Shown here piece by piece: positions 43,435-54,802 of a stretch of 64,000 nucleotides of DNA. The position numbers and the translations under genes were made by a program. The notes below the pieces were generated by a model that was not told the DNA's origin, did no database searches, and was given only the letters and a program-made list of their open reading frames with translations. The stretch is from Cohnella candidum (lineage in GTDB: Bacteria; Bacillota; Bacilli; Paenibacillales; Paenibacillaceae): contig NZ_CP033433.1 in NCBI RefSeq assembly GCF_003713065.1, positions 779,001-843,000 of the forward strand. Direction: 5' to 3'. Within the stretch, counting starts at the first letter, position 1, and each line of letters starts with the position of its first letter.

Positions 43435-44322
43435 ATGAATTTTCAGCAAATGATGCTGACGCTTCAGCAGTTCTGGGCGGAACAGAACTGCATCGTCGTA
43501 CAGCCGTACGACACGGAGAAAGGCGCGGGCACGATGAACCCGATGACGTTCCTTCGCACGATCGGGCCCGAGCCCTGGAACGTCGCTTACGTGGAACCGT
43601 CCCGCCGCCCGGCGGACGGCCGGTACGGGGAAAACCCGAACCGCCTGTACCAGCATCACCAGTTCCAGGTCATCATGAAGCCGTCTCCGGACAATATCCA
43701 GGAGCTGTATCTCGAAAGCCTGAAGCGGCTCGGCATCGATCCGCGCCACCACGACATCCGGTTCGTCGAGGATAACTGGGAATCGCCGACGCTCGGCGCC
43801 TGGGGGCTCGGCTGGGAAGTGTGGCTGGACGGCATGGAAATCACGCAATTCACGTATTTCCAGCAGGTCGGCGGCATCGACTGCCATCCGGTTGCCGTGG
43901 AGATCACGTACGGCATGGAACGGCTGGCTTCGTACATCCAAGAGAAAGAAAACGTGTTCGACCTCGAATGGGTCGAAGGCGTCTCCTACGGAGCCGTCTT
44001 TAAGCAGCCCGAATTCGAGCATTCGAAATATACGTTCGAGGTGTCCGACGCGGCGATGCTGTTCCAGCTGTTCTCCACGTACGAGACGGAAGCCAAACGC
44101 GCCATGGACGAATCGCTCGTTTTCCCGGCCTACGATTACGTGCTCAAATGCTCCCATACGTTTAACCTGCTGGATGCGCGCGGCGCGATCAGCGTAACCG
44201 AACGGACGGGCTACATTGCCCGCGTCCGGAATCTGGCCCGCCAAGTGGCGGCGACGTATTTGCAGGAACGGGAACGCCTCGGATTCCCGCTGCTGAAGAA
44301 AGGGGCTGAGGAGCATGCCTAA
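43435..44322 (+). CDS. glyQ: Glycyl-tRNA synthetase alpha subunit
   Basis: Catalytic subunit of the alpha2beta2 glycyl-tRNA synthetase. The 295 residues open [18 protein letters not shown] and contain [19 protein letters not shown], motif 2 region [20 protein letters not shown] and [10 protein letters not shown]. The ATG follows AAGGAGAGA. Regulated by the upstream T-box. It overlaps glyS by 8 bp. Confidence 0.98.
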   Translation: MNFQQMMLTLQQFWAEQNCIVVQPYDTEKGAGTMNPMTFLRTIGPEPWNVAYVEPSRRPADGRYGENPNRLYQHHQFQVIMKPSPDNIQELYLESLKRLGIDPRHHDIRFVEDNWESPTLGAWGLGWEVWLDGMEITQFTYFQQVGGIDCHPVAVEITYGMERLASYIQEKENVFDLEWVEGVSYGAVFKQPEFEHSKYTFEVSDAAMLFQLFSTYETEAKRAMDESLVFPAYDYVLKCSHTFNLLDARGAISVTERTGYIARVRNLARQVAATYLQERERLGFPLLKKGAEEHA

Positions 44323-46396
44323 GGATCTCCTGCTGGAAATCGGGCTCGAGGAAGTCCCGGCGCGCTTCGTGCGGGCCGCGATGGAGCAATTGAAGGATAA
44401 AACGGAAAAGTGGCTGCAGGACAGCCGTCTGGCGTACGATGAAGTGCGCGCCTACGCGACGCCGCGGCGTTTGGCGGTGTTGGTAGCGGGGCTCGCCGAC
44501 CGCCAGGAAGACTTGAACGAAGAAGTGAAGGGGCCGGCCCGCAAAATCGCGCTGGACGAAACGGGCGCTTGGAGCAAAGCCGCGCTCGGTTTCTCCCGGA
44601 GCAACGGCGTCGAACCGAACCAACTGTTCTTCAAGGAGCTTGGCGGCGTGGAATACGCGTACGCCAACAAAAGCAGCAAAGGGGTAGACGCGGCTTCGCT
44701 GCTGCCTGAGGCGCTTCCCGCCCTCGTGACTTCCTTGACGTTCCCGAAAAACATGCGCTGGGGCGATTATGAACTCCGTTACGTGCGTCCCATCCGCTGG
44801 CTCGCGGCGCTTCACGGAACGGAAGTCGTGCCGTTCGAAATCACCGGCGTCGCTTCCGGAAGGACGACGAGGGGCCACCGCTTCCTCGGCGCCGACGCGG
44901 ATATCCGAGAACCGAAGGAATACGCGGACCGTCTCCGCGAGCAGCACGTGCTGGTGGACGTAGAAGAGCGTCAAGCGGCCATTTTGGCAGGCATCCGCGA
45001 GCTGTCCGAACGTCAAGGCTGGCATATCGCCGTGAAGGACGACTTGCTGGAAGAAGTGCTGTTCCTGGTGGAAACGCCGACCGTGCTGACCGGCTCGTTC
45101 GATCCCGCGTTCCTGGACATTCCGCAGGAGGTGCTGATCACCTCGATGCGAGAGCACCAGCGGTATTTCCCGGTGCTGGACCGGGACGGCAAGCTGCAGC
45201 CGCATTTCGTGACCGTGCGCAACGGCGACTCGCTGTCGCTGGACGTCGTATCCAAAGGCAACGAGAAAGTACTCCGCGCCCGCCTTTCGGACGCGAAGTT
45301 CTTCTACGAGGAAGACAAAAAGCTGAAGATCCCGGACGCGCTGGCGAAGCTCGAGAACATCGTTTATCACGAAGAACTGGGCACCGTCGCCGACAAAGTG
45401 CGGCGCGTCCGCCAAGTCGCCGATCGGGTGGCCGAACGGCTGCGCGCGGACGAATCCGTGAAGGCGGACGTCAGCCGGGCGGCGGACATCTGCAAATTCG
45501 ACCTCGTTTCGCAGATGGTCTACGAGTTTCCGGAGCTTCAAGGCATCATGGGCGAGGATTACGCCCGCAAAGCCGGTGAACGGGAAGCCGTCGCCCGCGC
45601 GATCAACGAGCACTATTCGCCCCGCAACGCGGGCGACACGCCTCCTCCGTCCACCGTCGGCGCCATTGTCGGCATCGCCGAGAAAATCGACACGATCGTC
45701 GGCTGCTTCTCGATCGGGATCGTGCCGACCGGCTCCCAGGACCCGTACGCGCTTCGCCGCCAGGCGGCGGGCATCGTCTCGACGCTGCTGGAACACAAGA
45801 TGGAGCTCACGCTGACCGAGCTGTTCGATATCGCGCTGGAAGTCCAAGCGGCGCGCGGCCTGAAGCGCGAGGCGTTCGACATCCGCAAGGATCTGCAGGA
45901 ATTTTTCGCGCTGCGGGTAAAGAATGTGTTGACGGAGCAAGGCATCCGTTACGACGTCATCGATGCCGTGCTTGGAGCCGGCTCGGGAGATGTCCGCCGC
46001 ACGCTGCTGCGGGGGCAGGCTCTCCAGAAGCAGGCGGGAGACGAGGGCAAGGAAGCGTTCCGTCCGGTGGTCGAAGCGTTCAACCGCGTTTGCAACCTGG
46101 CCGCCAAGTCGGAGTCCCGGAGAGTCGACCCGCTGCTGTTCGCCGACCCGACGGAAGGCGCTCTTTACGAAGCTTGGCAGGAAGCGCACGGCAAATTCGA
46201 GAAGGCCGCGGCGGAAGCACGGCTGGATGACGCTTTGTCCGCTTTGTCCGCGCTGAGCGAGCCGATCGCCCGCTATTTCGAAGCGGTCATGGTCATGGCG
46301 GAAGACGCCGCGATCCGGGCCAACCGCCTGGCCGTGCTCGGGCGCATCGCGGACGACGTGAAGTCGTTCGCCGATTTCTCGAAATTGGCCGGATAA
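44315..46396 (+). CDS. glyS: Glycyl-tRNA synthetase beta subunit
   Basis: tRNA-binding subunit of the heterotetrameric synthetase. The 693 residues begin [20 protein letters not shown] and carry the beta-subunit core ([31 protein letters not shown]), an HD-like region and the DALR-type anticodon-binding C-terminus. The ATG follows GCTGAGGAG within glyQ. Confidence 0.98.
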   Translation: MPKDLLLEIGLEEVPARFVRAAMEQLKDKTEKWLQDSRLAYDEVRAYATPRRLAVLVAGLADRQEDLNEEVKGPARKIALDETGAWSKAALGFSRSNGVEPNQLFFKELGGVEYAYANKSSKGVDAASLLPEALPALVTSLTFPKNMRWGDYELRYVRPIRWLAALHGTEVVPFEITGVASGRTTRGHRFLGADADIREPKEYADRLREQHVLVDVEERQAAILAGIRELSERQGWHIAVKDDLLEEVLFLVETPTVLTGSFDPAFLDIPQEVLITSMREHQRYFPVLDRDGKLQPHFVTVRNGDSLSLDVVSKGNEKVLRARLSDAKFFYEEDKKLKIPDALAKLENIVYHEELGTVADKVRRVRQVADRVAERLRADESVKADVSRAADICKFDLVSQMVYEFPELQGIMGEDYARKAGEREAVARAINEHYSPRNAGDTPPPSTVGAIVGIAEKIDTIVGCFSIGIVPTGSQDPYALRRQAAGIVSTLLEHKMELTLTELFDIALEVQAARGLKREAFDIRKDLQEFFALRVKNVLTEQGIRYDVIDAVLGAGSGDVRRTLLRGQALQKQAGDEGKEAFRPVVEAFNRVCNLAAKSESRRVDPLLFADPTEGALYEAWQEAHGKFEKAAAEARLDDALSALSALSEPIARYFEAVMVMAEDAAIRANRLAVLGRIADDVKSFADFSKLAG

Positions 46397-46427
46397 ACGG
46401 AACTCCGCAACGGGAGGTGCATCTGGG

Positions 46428-47234
46428 ATGACGCAGACGAGCGTAACGGTATTCGTCGTATCCGATTCCGCCGGGGATACCGGCGAGCTCGCGGTCCGCG
46501 CGGCGGCGGCGCAATTCCATCCGCTGTCCGTGCAGATCCGCCGGGCCGCGTTTATCCATTCTCCTGAAGGAATCGACGCCGTGCTGGGAGCGGCTGATGA
46601 AGAACGCGGCATCGTGCTCTACACGCTGGTGATTCCGGAGCTTCGCAACCATATGGTCGAGCAATCGTCACGCCGCCAGGTGACGGCCATCGATTTGCTC
46701 GGATCGCTGATCGACCGGCTGGAGGAGCGCTTCGGACGGGAATCCCGGCACGAGCCCGGGCTGAACCACGTGCTGGACGCCGATTATTTCCGCAAGGTGG
46801 AAGCGGTCGAATTCGCCGTACGGTACGACGACGCCCGGGACGTGACCGGCATCCATAAAGCGGACATCGTGCTGGTCGGCGTCTCCCGGACGTCCAAGAC
46901 GCCGCTCTCGATGGTGCTCGCGCACAAAACGTTCAAGGTCGCGAACGTGCCGTTGGTGCCGGAACTCGTTCCGCCCAAGGAGCTGTTCACGGTTTCTCCT
47001 TCCAAGGTGATCGGGCTGACGATCAATACGGAAGCCCTCAACGCGATCCGCAAGGAAAGGCTGAAGGCGCTCGGCCTGCCGGACACCGCCTCGTACGCCA
47101 CGTCCGAACGGATCGAACGGGAGCTGCGCCACGCGCACGAGGTCATGGACAAAATCGGCTGCGTGGTTATCGACGTCTCGAACAAAGCCGTGGAGGAAAC
47201 CGCCAGCCTGATCATGGAAAGGTTCGAACGGTGA
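46428..47234 (+). CDS. ppsR: Pyruvate phosphate dikinase regulatory protein (PPDK/PEPS kinase-phosphorylase)
   Basis: DUF299 bifunctional kinase/pyrophosphorylase that switches PPDK or PEP synthase by reversible threonine phosphorylation. The 268 residues have VSDSAGDTGELAVRAA and the P-loop GVSRTSKTP (G151-K157). The B. subtilis homologue (yqfL) sits behind ccpN, but no ccpN lies here: only 31 bp separates glyS. ATG after GGGAGG. Confidence 0.95.
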   Translation: MTQTSVTVFVVSDSAGDTGELAVRAAAAQFHPLSVQIRRAAFIHSPEGIDAVLGAADEERGIVLYTLVIPELRNHMVEQSSRRQVTAIDLLGSLIDRLEERFGRESRHEPGLNHVLDADYFRKVEAVEFAVRYDDARDVTGIHKADIVLVGVSRTSKTPLSMVLAHKTFKVANVPLVPELVPPKELFTVSPSKVIGLTINTEALNAIRKERLKALGLPDTASYATSERIERELRHAHEVMDKIGCVVIDVSNKAVEETASLIMERFER

Positions 47235-47240
47235 CAGCCA

Positions 47241-47268
47241 AGCATCGCCGCTACGCGGCGGTGCTTTT
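47241..47268 (+). terminator. Rho-independent terminator after ppsR
   Basis: Stem AGCATCGCCGC and GCGGCGGTGCT (one G-U pair) with a 3-nt loop and TTTT, 6 bp after the ppsR stop. The remaining gap to 47478 holds scattered promoter-like words (TTGACA at 47359, TATAAT at 47436) that are not correctly spaced with each other. Confidence 0.88.
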
Positions 47269-47478
47269 ACGTTCGGCGGAGCTTTCGCGTTTTCTTCAAA
47301 AGTCGAATTTTGTCTGATACTGGCTTTAAATTCCTTCGGTTTTCATTCTATCTGGGTCTTGACAGGCCGGGGTTCGGCTCGACGAAGGATAAAATTTGCT
47401 GAATCGACGGCAGGATTTCGAAGCTCTTTGACGTATATAATAGTACGGCAAACTTTGGGTAAGCGGGTGGTGAATCGG

Positions 47479-47949
47479 ATGGAACGCGTCCGGAACCGCG
47501 TGGTGGTCGATGCCGACGCATGTCCCGTCAAGCCTGAAATCGCCCGGACCGTCCGGGCGTGCGGCGCGACCGCGCTTTTGGTTTCCAGTCACGCCCACGT
47601 GCTGGTACCGGAGGATCGGGTCGAGGTGGTCACGGTAGACGCGAGCGATCAAGCTGCCGACCTTTATATCGCGAACGCGCTGAGACGGAGCGACATCTTG
47701 GTGACGGGTGACTATGGCCTTGCCGCCCTGGGTTTGTCCAGGGGAGCGGCGGTGCTGACGCCCAGGGGCAAGGAGATCCGGGAGACCGATATCGACGGCT
47801 TGCTCGAACAGCGGCATTTTTCGGCCAAGCTGCGAAGAGGGGGCACAAGGACGAAGGGACCGCCCGCTTTTACCGACGAGGATCGAAACAGGTTTCAACA
47901 AAAACTGACAAAGCTTCTGCAAGGCGTGCAGGAGAATGACGGCCACTAG
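47479..47949 (+). CDS. yaiI: YaiI/YqxD family protein (DUF188)
   Basis: Predicted PIN-like nuclease-fold protein of unknown role, 156 residues. It shows VVVDADACPVKPEI, VDASDQAADLYI and LVTGDYGLAALGLSRGAAVL, then PRGKEIRETDIDGLL. ATG 47479 is chosen after GGTGGTGA. A perfect -10 TATAAT is found at 47436-47441, but its -35 is not clear. It precedes dnaG as in B. subtilis (yqxD). Confidence 0.93.
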   Translation: MERVRNRVVVDADACPVKPEIARTVRACGATALLVSSHAHVLVPEDRVEVVTVDASDQAADLYIANALRRSDILVTGDYGLAALGLSRGAAVLTPRGKEIRETDIDGLLEQRHFSAKLRRGGTRTKGPPAFTDEDRNRFQQKLTKLLQGVQENDGH

Positions 47950-47988
47950 CGAATTGTAAGTAGGTGCAATCGAAGAAGGTGATTTCAT

Positions 47989-49815
47989 ATGAACTACGGC
48001 ATGATCCCCCAAGAGGTCATTGACGAAGTGCTTCGGAAGCATGATATCGCCGATACTGTCGGCAGATACGTGCACCTGTCGAAGAACGGGAAGTACCTGA
48101 AGGGGCTCTGTCCGTTTCATTCGGAGAAGACGCCTTCCTTCACGGTAACCCCGGAAAAGCAAATTTTTCACTGCTATGGCTGCGGCAAAGGCGGCAACGT
48201 CATCAAGTTCGTGATGGAGATGGAAGGGGAGACGTTTCCCGAAGCGGTCAAAAGGCTCGCCGAGGAATCCGGCATCCCCGTCACCTGGTCCGCCAGCCGG
48301 CCGGAAGAGCAGAGCCCAAGGCAGAAGGAACGCCAAACGCTGTACGAGGCGCATGCCTACGCGGCCAAACTGTACCATTACGTGCTGAGGAACACCGAAC
48401 CCGGCAAAATCGCCATGGATTACTTGCGGTCCCGCGGTTTCACGGACAAGCTGATCGAAGAGTTCGGCATCGGGTACGCTCCGGCCAGATGGGATACGCT
48501 CACGCAGGCGCTGCAGCGGCAAGGGTTCGATCTCGCCGAAATGGAACGCGGAGGGCTTCTCTCCCGTAAACAAGAGGGAGAAGGTTACGTCGACCGGTTC
48601 AGGGACCGGATCATGTTCCCGATCCACGACAGCGAGGGCAAAATCGCGGCGTTCGCCGGGCGCCTGATGGGCGACGGGCAGCCGAAGTACTTGAACTCGC
48701 CGGAGACGCCTCTGTTTAACAAAAGCCGCATTCTTTACAGGCTGCACGAAGCGAAATCCGCGATCCGGCGAGCGAGGCAGGTCGTTTTGTTCGAAGGCTA
48801 CGTGGACTGCATCAAGGCTTGGTCGGCCGGCGTGCACCACGGCGTGGCTTCGATGGGAACGGCTTTGACCGCCGAGCATGCCGCGCTGCTTCGGCGGTTC
48901 GCCGACGAGGCGGTCGTCTGCTACGACGGCGACGACGCGGGACAAGCCGCCGCGCGCAAAAGCATTCCCCTGCTCGAGTCGGCGGGATTCCGCGTTCGGG
49001 TCGGCGTGCTGCCCGGAAGGATGGATCCGGACGAGTACATCTCGGCCCACGGACCTGAGGCTTTCGTTCGGGAGTTTATCGACGGTGCGGTTTCCGCGGT
49101 CAAATTTCAGCTTATATATTTAAGGAAATCCCATATACTCCTAGAAGAAGACGGGAAGATCCGGTATTTGCGCGAGGCGGTCCGCCTCGTGGCGCACCGG
49201 GACTCCCCGACCGAGCGGGAGTTGCTGCTGAAGGAGCTGGCCCAAGAATTCGGGGTATCCCTCGATACGCTGAAGCAGGAGGTGCTGGAGTTCCGCAGGC
49301 AGGAGAAATTGGGAAACGCAGGGGATATTCCAGCCGGATCGTGGAATAATGTATGGAATGAAAAGAGATCTTCCTCCAAACTGCCCCAGGTGACGCCGGC
49401 CTATGTTCAGGCGGAACGGCAGCTGCTCTTGTGGATGATGCAGGACGCCGATACGGCCGCGCGGGTGAAAGAGCGGTTGGGGGACGATTTTCACGTGGAG
49501 GATCACGCGGCGCTCGCCGCTTACTTATATGCTTACTACGCCGAAGGCAACGAACCCGACGTCGGGCGGTACGCCGCTTATTTGCAGGACGACCGCTTGG
49601 AACGAGCCGTCAGCGCGATCGCGCTCATGGAGGTTCCGTTCGGCGAGCGGGAGCTGGAGGATTGCATCCGCGCCGTCGGCCGAGTTTCTTTGACGAGGAA
49701 CATCGACCGTCTCAAGGAAGAGATGCTGCGTGCGGAAAAAGCCGCGGATCATTCCCGGTTGGATCAAATTTTGTTAGAGATTATCGCCCTGGAAAAAAAG
49801 CTTCGGGAATGGTGA
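47989..49815 (+). CDS. dnaG: DNA primase DnaG
   Basis: Makes RNA primers at the replication fork. The 608 residues have an N-terminal zinc finger (C41, H44, C62, C65), the RNA polymerase domain with the Toprim motifs [11 protein letters not shown] and YDGDDAG, and a C-terminal helicase-binding domain. Starts with ATG after GAAGGTGA. sigA follows, the macromolecular-synthesis operon without rpsU. Confidence 0.98.
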   Translation: MNYGMIPQEVIDEVLRKHDIADTVGRYVHLSKNGKYLKGLCPFHSEKTPSFTVTPEKQIFHCYGCGKGGNVIKFVMEMEGETFPEAVKRLAEESGIPVTWSASRPEEQSPRQKERQTLYEAHAYAAKLYHYVLRNTEPGKIAMDYLRSRGFTDKLIEEFGIGYAPARWDTLTQALQRQGFDLAEMERGGLLSRKQEGEGYVDRFRDRIMFPIHDSEGKIAAFAGRLMGDGQPKYLNSPETPLFNKSRILYRLHEAKSAIRRARQVVLFEGYVDCIKAWSAGVHHGVASMGTALTAEHAALLRRFADEAVVCYDGDDAGQAAARKSIPLLESAGFRVRVGVLPGRMDPDEYISAHGPEAFVREFIDGAVSAVKFQLIYLRKSHILLEEDGKIRYLREAVRLVAHRDSPTERELLLKELAQEFGVSLDTLKQEVLEFRRQEKLGNAGDIPAGSWNNVWNEKRSSSKLPQVTPAYVQAERQLLLWMMQDADTAARVKERLGDDFHVEDHAALAAYLYAYYAEGNEPDVGRYAAYLQDDRLERAVSAIALMEVPFGERELEDCIRAVGRVSLTRNIDRLKEEMLRAEKAADHSRLDQILLEIIALEKKLREW

Positions 49816-49849
49816 CTTGAAGCGGTTTTCAGGGAGGAGGGAGTCGGAA

Positions 49850-50974
<1,125 letters not shown>

Positions 50975-50989
50975 GACGATATAGGAGAT

Positions 50990-51027
50990 ATCGAGGCCTT
51001 CCGCCCTTGAGGGTTGAAGGTCTTTTC
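50990..51027 (+). terminator. Probable terminator after sigA
   Basis: An imperfect stem (AGGCCTTC and CCC against GGG and GAAGGTCT) followed by TTTT, 16 bp after the sigA stop. Confidence 0.65.
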
Positions 51028-51057
51028 GTTCCAGGAATCGTTCAGGGGGAATGGCGG

Positions 51058-51897
51058 GTGCCGGCGACGGAAATCGAAGAGAAACGAAAATTCATCGTCA
51101 ACGAAATCGAGGCTTGGCGCAGAAGCAAGCTGCTGCCGGAGCATTATTGCGATTTTCTGCAGAACCTTTATTTAGACGATCTGACGCAGCGTCCGAAGGG
51201 AGCCGTGGAAACGGCGGTCCGCAAAATCGGTCAGGCGCCGCGCAAACATTGGGTGCTTGTTTTTGGAATTTTTGCCTTGATTTGTGTTGTTGTTCTTCAT
51301 TTTAGCGCGTTTCCCCTGCCATTGCAAATGGGCCTCGTCGGCTTCGTGACGACGGGATTCGTCGCTTTGGGCGGTTCCTGGCGGGAAAGCCGTCCGATCG
51401 GCGCGATGATGGCGCTCGTCGGAGGCATGCTGTTCCTGTTCGGCGCGGGCGCCGCGATTTTGGACTTGCACGGATGGACGGAAGGTACGGGTCCCCTCGT
51501 CTTGCTCGGGATCTGCGCGGCCGTGTGCATCGGCTGCGGACTGGTCGTGCGGATGGCGCTTGTGCAATGGTTGGGCTGGATGGCGGTCATCGCGCTTTAT
51601 GCGAAGCTGCTGCTCGGGCACATTCCGGACCCCTCTTGGGGGGAGACGCAGCTATTCTGGCTGCCGGCGGCGCTGCTGTTCATGTGGCTGTCGTGGTACA
51701 TGCATGTCCGCTTCAAATCGGTCGGCGCCGTTTTCTTCACGACCGGCCTCATTTTGTGGTTCATGCCTGAACTGCACGCCGCGATCGAACGGTTGGATGC
51801 GCAATGGATCCAGACAGGGCTATTGGGTAAAACAATATTGGCGGGGTTCGGCTTGTTCCGGCTTCGCAAACAATGGATGGAATGGGTTGTGCGATGA
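51058..51897 (+). CDS. Hypothetical multi-pass membrane protein
   Basis: No family recognised. A charged cytoplasmic N-terminus (EIEEKRKFIVNEIEAWRRS, then a helical LPEHYCDFLQNLYLDD) leads into about nine membrane segments from residue 65 on, with KHWVLVFGIFALICVVVLHF as the first. The layout (short soluble region, then eight or nine helices) resembles DUF2157-like proteins, an unverified resemblance. GTG 51058 is used because AGGGGGA lies 8 bases upstream; an ATG in another frame there is not coding. In B. subtilis a cytochrome c550 gene is in this position. It overlaps trmK by 4 bp. Confidence 0.82.
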   Translation: MPATEIEEKRKFIVNEIEAWRRSKLLPEHYCDFLQNLYLDDLTQRPKGAVETAVRKIGQAPRKHWVLVFGIFALICVVVLHFSAFPLPLQMGLVGFVTTGFVALGGSWRESRPIGAMMALVGGMLFLFGAGAAILDLHGWTEGTGPLVLLGICAAVCIGCGLVVRMALVQWLGWMAVIALYAKLLLGHIPDPSWGETQLFWLPAALLFMWLSWYMHVRFKSVGAVFFTTGLILWFMPELHAAIERLDAQWIQTGLLGKTILAGFGLFRLRKQWMEWVVR

Positions 51898-52700
51898 ACG
51901 CGAATAACGTATCGAAAGAGGGAGCGGCCGTCAAGCTGTCCCGCCGCCTCGCGGCATTGTCCGAATGGGTGCCCCAGGGCGCCCGGTTCGCGGACATCGG
52001 GACGGATCACGCGCTGCTTCCCGTTTATTTGGCCGGCTCCGGCAAAATCAGTTTCGCGGTCGCCGGCGACGTGAACGCGGGACCGGTGGAGGCGGCGAAA
52101 CGGCAGGTTGCCGAAGCCGGGCTTGCCGGGCTCGTATCGGTCCGGCACGGAGACGGACTTACCGTGCTGGAGCCCGGTGAAGTCGACACCGTCTGCATCG
52201 CCGGCATGGGCGGCAGTTTGATGGTTCGACTCCTGGAAGCGGCCGGAGAACGGCTGAACGGCGTCAACACGCTGATTTTGTCTCCGCACGTGGCCGAAGA
52301 GGCGGTACGGCGGTGGCTGACGGAGCACGGATTCGTGCTGGACCGCGAAGCGCTGCTCGAAGAGGACGGCGTGATCTATACGATGCTCCGAGCAGAACGC
52401 GAAGCGGACCGCCGCGAGGCGGACCGCCGCAACGGCGAGCTTTACGGGACCGGGGCGCTTGCGCCTTGCGTCCGGTCGGTTTCGAAGCCGCTGCTGTTCG
52501 AAATGGGACCGCTGCTGTTTCGCCAAGGAGGCTCGGCGTTCCACCGGAAATGGGAGCAGGAAATCGCGAAGCGCGAACAGATCATCGGGCAGATGAAGCG
52601 CTCAACCGCGCCGGAAGCCGCGGAGAAGATCAAGGAATGGGAATCGTCCGTCGCGGAAATCAGGGAGGTGTTGGCATGTTCGCCAGAGGAGAAACCGTAA
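51894..52700 (+). CDS. trmK: tRNA (adenine22-N1)-methyltransferase TrmK
   Basis: SAM-dependent m1A22 tRNA methyltransferase. The methyltransferase domain has FADIGTDHALLPVYLA (motif I) and VDTVCIAGMGG, LILSPHV; a coiled-coil C-terminal region follows. ATG 51894 overlaps the preceding stop (ATGA), which gives 268 residues. It overlaps nif3 by 25 bp, the conserved order trmK-yqfO. Confidence 0.94.
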   Translation: MNANNVSKEGAAVKLSRRLAALSEWVPQGARFADIGTDHALLPVYLAGSGKISFAVAGDVNAGPVEAAKRQVAEAGLAGLVSVRHGDGLTVLEPGEVDTVCIAGMGGSLMVRLLEAAGERLNGVNTLILSPHVAEEAVRRWLTEHGFVLDREALLEEDGVIYTMLRAEREADRREADRRNGELYGTGALAPCVRSVSKPLLFEMGPLLFRQGGSAFHRKWEQEIAKREQIIGQMKRSTAPEAAEKIKEWESSVAEIREVLACSPEEKP

Positions 52701-53791
52701 TCCAGATTATGGAGCGATTGGCTCCGAAGCATTATGCGGAGCCTGACGACAAGATCGGTCTCCAGGTGGGCACGCTTCGTAAAGAGGTATCCAAGGTGCT
52801 CGTCGCGCTCGACGTGACGCCGGAAGTCGTCGCGGAAGCCGCGGAGATCGGGGCCGAGCTGATCATCGCCCATCACGCCGTCATTTACCGGCCCCTTGCG
52901 CACTTGCAGACGGACACGCCGGCGGGATCGTTGGCGGCCGATCTGCTGAGGAACGATATCGCCGTGTACATCGCCCATACGAACCTGGATTCCGCCGAAG
53001 GCGGCATGAATGATTGGATGGCGGAGGCGCTCGGACTGGAAGGCCGGAACGTCCTTCGCGAGGCGCATACCGACAAGCTGTATAAGCTGGCGGTTTTCGT
53101 TCCCGAATCGCATCAAGCGAAGGTGAGGGACGCCTTGTTCGCCGCAGGGGCGGGCTGGATCGGCAACTACAGCCATTGCAGTTTCAACGTGGCGGGAACG
53201 GGCACCTTCATGCCGAGGGAAGGCAGCGATCCGTACATCGGCAAGCAGGGAAAAATCGAGTCGGCTTCGGAAATCCGGATCGAGACGATCGTGCCGCAGA
53301 GCGTCCGTAAAGCGGTCATCGCGGCGATGCTCAAAGCGCATCCATACGAGGAAGTGGCGTACGATTTGTATTCGATGGACCTCAAGGGCAGGTCCTTCGG
53401 GTTGGGCCGCGTGGGCAAGCTGCCGGCCGACGAAAGCTTGGACGAATTCGCGGAACGGGTCAAACGTGCTTTCGACGTCCCGTTCGTGCGGGTCGTGGGA
53501 GAAGGGGACAAACGCATCCGCAAGGTGGCCGTGCTCGGCGGCTCGGGCTCGCGTTTCATCAAAAACGCGATGTTCGCGGGAGCCGACGTTCTCGTAACCG
53601 GGGATATCGATTACCATACGGCTCATGACGCCGCGGTGGCGGGACTCGCTCTCGTGGATCCGGGACACAATGCGGAAAAAATCATGAAGCGGAAGGTAGC
53701 GGATTGGCTGCAGCAGCATCTCGATGACCAAGGCTACGCCACGCAGGCGGTCGCTTCGCGCGTGAATACGGAGCCGTTCCGCTTGAAATAA
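52676..53791 (+). CDS. Nif3-like dinuclear metal-centre hexameric protein (YqfO)
   Basis: Conserved metal-binding protein, annotated in places as a GTP cyclohydrolase I type 2 homologue; its cellular role is unclear. The 371 residues have two Nif3 halves with HHAVIY and VYIAHTNLDS in the first and TGDIDYHTAHDA, LVDPGHNAEK in the second, separated by a PII-like insert (about 130-235, ending GRVGKLP). The ATG follows GGGAGGTG. Confidence 0.94.
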   Translation: MFARGETVIQIMERLAPKHYAEPDDKIGLQVGTLRKEVSKVLVALDVTPEVVAEAAEIGAELIIAHHAVIYRPLAHLQTDTPAGSLAADLLRNDIAVYIAHTNLDSAEGGMNDWMAEALGLEGRNVLREAHTDKLYKLAVFVPESHQAKVRDALFAAGAGWIGNYSHCSFNVAGTGTFMPREGSDPYIGKQGKIESASEIRIETIVPQSVRKAVIAAMLKAHPYEEVAYDLYSMDLKGRSFGLGRVGKLPADESLDEFAERVKRAFDVPFVRVVGEGDKRIRKVAVLGGSGSRFIKNAMFAGADVLVTGDIDYHTAHDAAVAGLALVDPGHNAEKIMKRKVADWLQQHLDDQGYATQAVASRVNTEPFRLK

Positions 53792-53830
53792 AGCGTGCGG
53801 GTGAACTGGCGGCACAGCCAACGATTGCCG

Positions 53831-53859
53831 TTGTGTCCGGGCGGCTTTCACGCTATACT
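53831..53859 (+). promoter_or_regulatory. Promoter of the RNase P RNA
   Basis: TTGTGT (53831-53836), 17-bp spacer, TATACT (53854-53859); start expected near 53866, matching the P1 stem. Confidence 0.75.
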
Positions 53860-53865
53860 AGACGT

Positions 53866-54309
53866 TGCGAACCGGAAAGTTTGACAGACAATCGCCGGCG
53901 GCGAGAGCCGCGGGAGGAAAGTCCGGGCTCCGCAGGGCAGGATGCTGGATAACGTCCAGTCGGCGCGAGCCGAAGGATAGTGCCACAGAAATGGACCGCC
54001 GATGACTGCTCCCCACTTGTGGGGAGCAGAACAGGTAAGGGTGGAACCGTGGTGTAAGAGACCACGAGGAGCAGGGGTGACTCTGATCCTGGTAAACCCC
54101 ATCCGGAGCAAGACCTAAGAGAACGCGAGCGGCGGCGCATGCCGGCCGCAAGCCCTTGCCCGGGGCGCGTTGGGTTGGTCGCTTGAGCCGTTCAGCAATG
54201 GGCGGCCTAGAAAGATGATTGTCGCTTCAGTCCGTGGGAGGACGGCTCCGGCCGTCCGCGATGACCACTTGAAGTACAGAACCCGGCTTACGGCAAACTT
54301 TCCGGAAGT
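53866..54309 (+). ncRNA. rnpB: RNase P RNA, type A-like
   Basis: Catalytic RNA that cleaves the 5' leader from pre-tRNA. P1 is a perfect 12-bp stem, CCGGAAAGTTTG (53872-53883) with CAAACTTTCCGG (54294-54305). Conserved blocks follow in order: GAGGAAAGTCCGGGCTCC, GATAGTGCCACAGAAA, CAGGTAAGGGTGGAAC, GGTAAACCCCATCCGGAGCA and ACAGAACCCGGCTTA. Their arrangement and the CAGGTAAGGGTG element resemble the ancestral type A form of E. coli or clostridia and not the type B RNA of Bacillus. Its own promoter and terminator bracket it. Confidence 0.93.
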
Positions 54310-54310
54310 C

Positions 54311-54355
54311 CAAAAACCCGCAAAGCGCGAGCGCGCTTTGCGGGTTTTTGGCATT
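54311..54355. terminator. Strong bidirectional terminator after rnpB
   Basis: An 18-bp perfect stem (CAAAAACCCGCAAAGCGC and complement) with a 4-nt loop. Its A/T ends give a U-tract on both strands, so it ends rnpB and the convergent minus-strand bdbC. Confidence 0.92.
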
Positions 54356-54358
54356 CTG

Positions 54359-54790
54359 TCATTCTTCGGCGTGATCGGACGGTTTCCTCGACAGCAGCAG
54401 GAAAACGATGATTAAAATAAACGCGAACAGCGCCATGAGCGGGATCGTGATGACTCCGAACCAGTCCAGATAGTCCGTGTTGCAGGGAATCCCGGTTTTG
54501 CAAGGCGCGATATCGGCCACCCCGGGAATCTTCTGCTCGGCGTAATGGTAGGCGGAGAACAAGGCCCCGATAATCGCCAGCGGCAGGACATAGCCGCGGA
54601 TGCCGCGATCGTCTCGTATGGCCGCCCTGCCGAGCAGCCACACGAGCGGGTACATGAAAATCCGCTGGAACCAGCATAGGTTGCAGGGGATGTAACCCAT
54701 CACTTCGCTGAGAAACAGGCTTCCGCAAGTCGCGGCCAGCGATACGATAAAAGCGAACAGAACGCCGTATTCCCGGATGAGGGCTCGCAT
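54359..54790 (-). CDS. bdbC: Disulfide bond formation protein BdbC (DsbB family)
   Basis: Membrane quinone reductase that reoxidises the DsbA-like partner. The 143 residues form four membrane segments with the cysteine pairs C36-C39 (PCNLCWFQR) and C97-C103 (PCKTGIPC), the DsbB signature. It follows bdbD by 12 bp, forming an oxidative folding pair for exported proteins. Confidence 0.95.
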   Translation of the reverse strand: MRALIREYGVLFAFIVSLAATCGSLFLSEVMGYIPCNLCWFQRIFMYPLVWLLGRAAIRDDRGIRGYVLPLAIIGALFSAYHYAEQKIPGVADIAPCKTGIPCNTDYLDWFGVITIPLMALFAFILIIVFLLLSRKPSDHAEE

Positions 54791-54802
54791 GCGGACCTCC
54801 CT

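Noticed and set aside
47359-47393. TTGACA followed by GATAAA as a promoter for yaiI
   Set aside because: The spacer is 23 bp, too long for a sigma-A promoter, and another -10 (TATAAT, 47436) has no matching -35.
54301-54350. The long hairpin after rnpB as a repeat element
   Set aside because: Sequence, position and U-tracts on both strands fit a shared terminator; no second copy was seen in the window.
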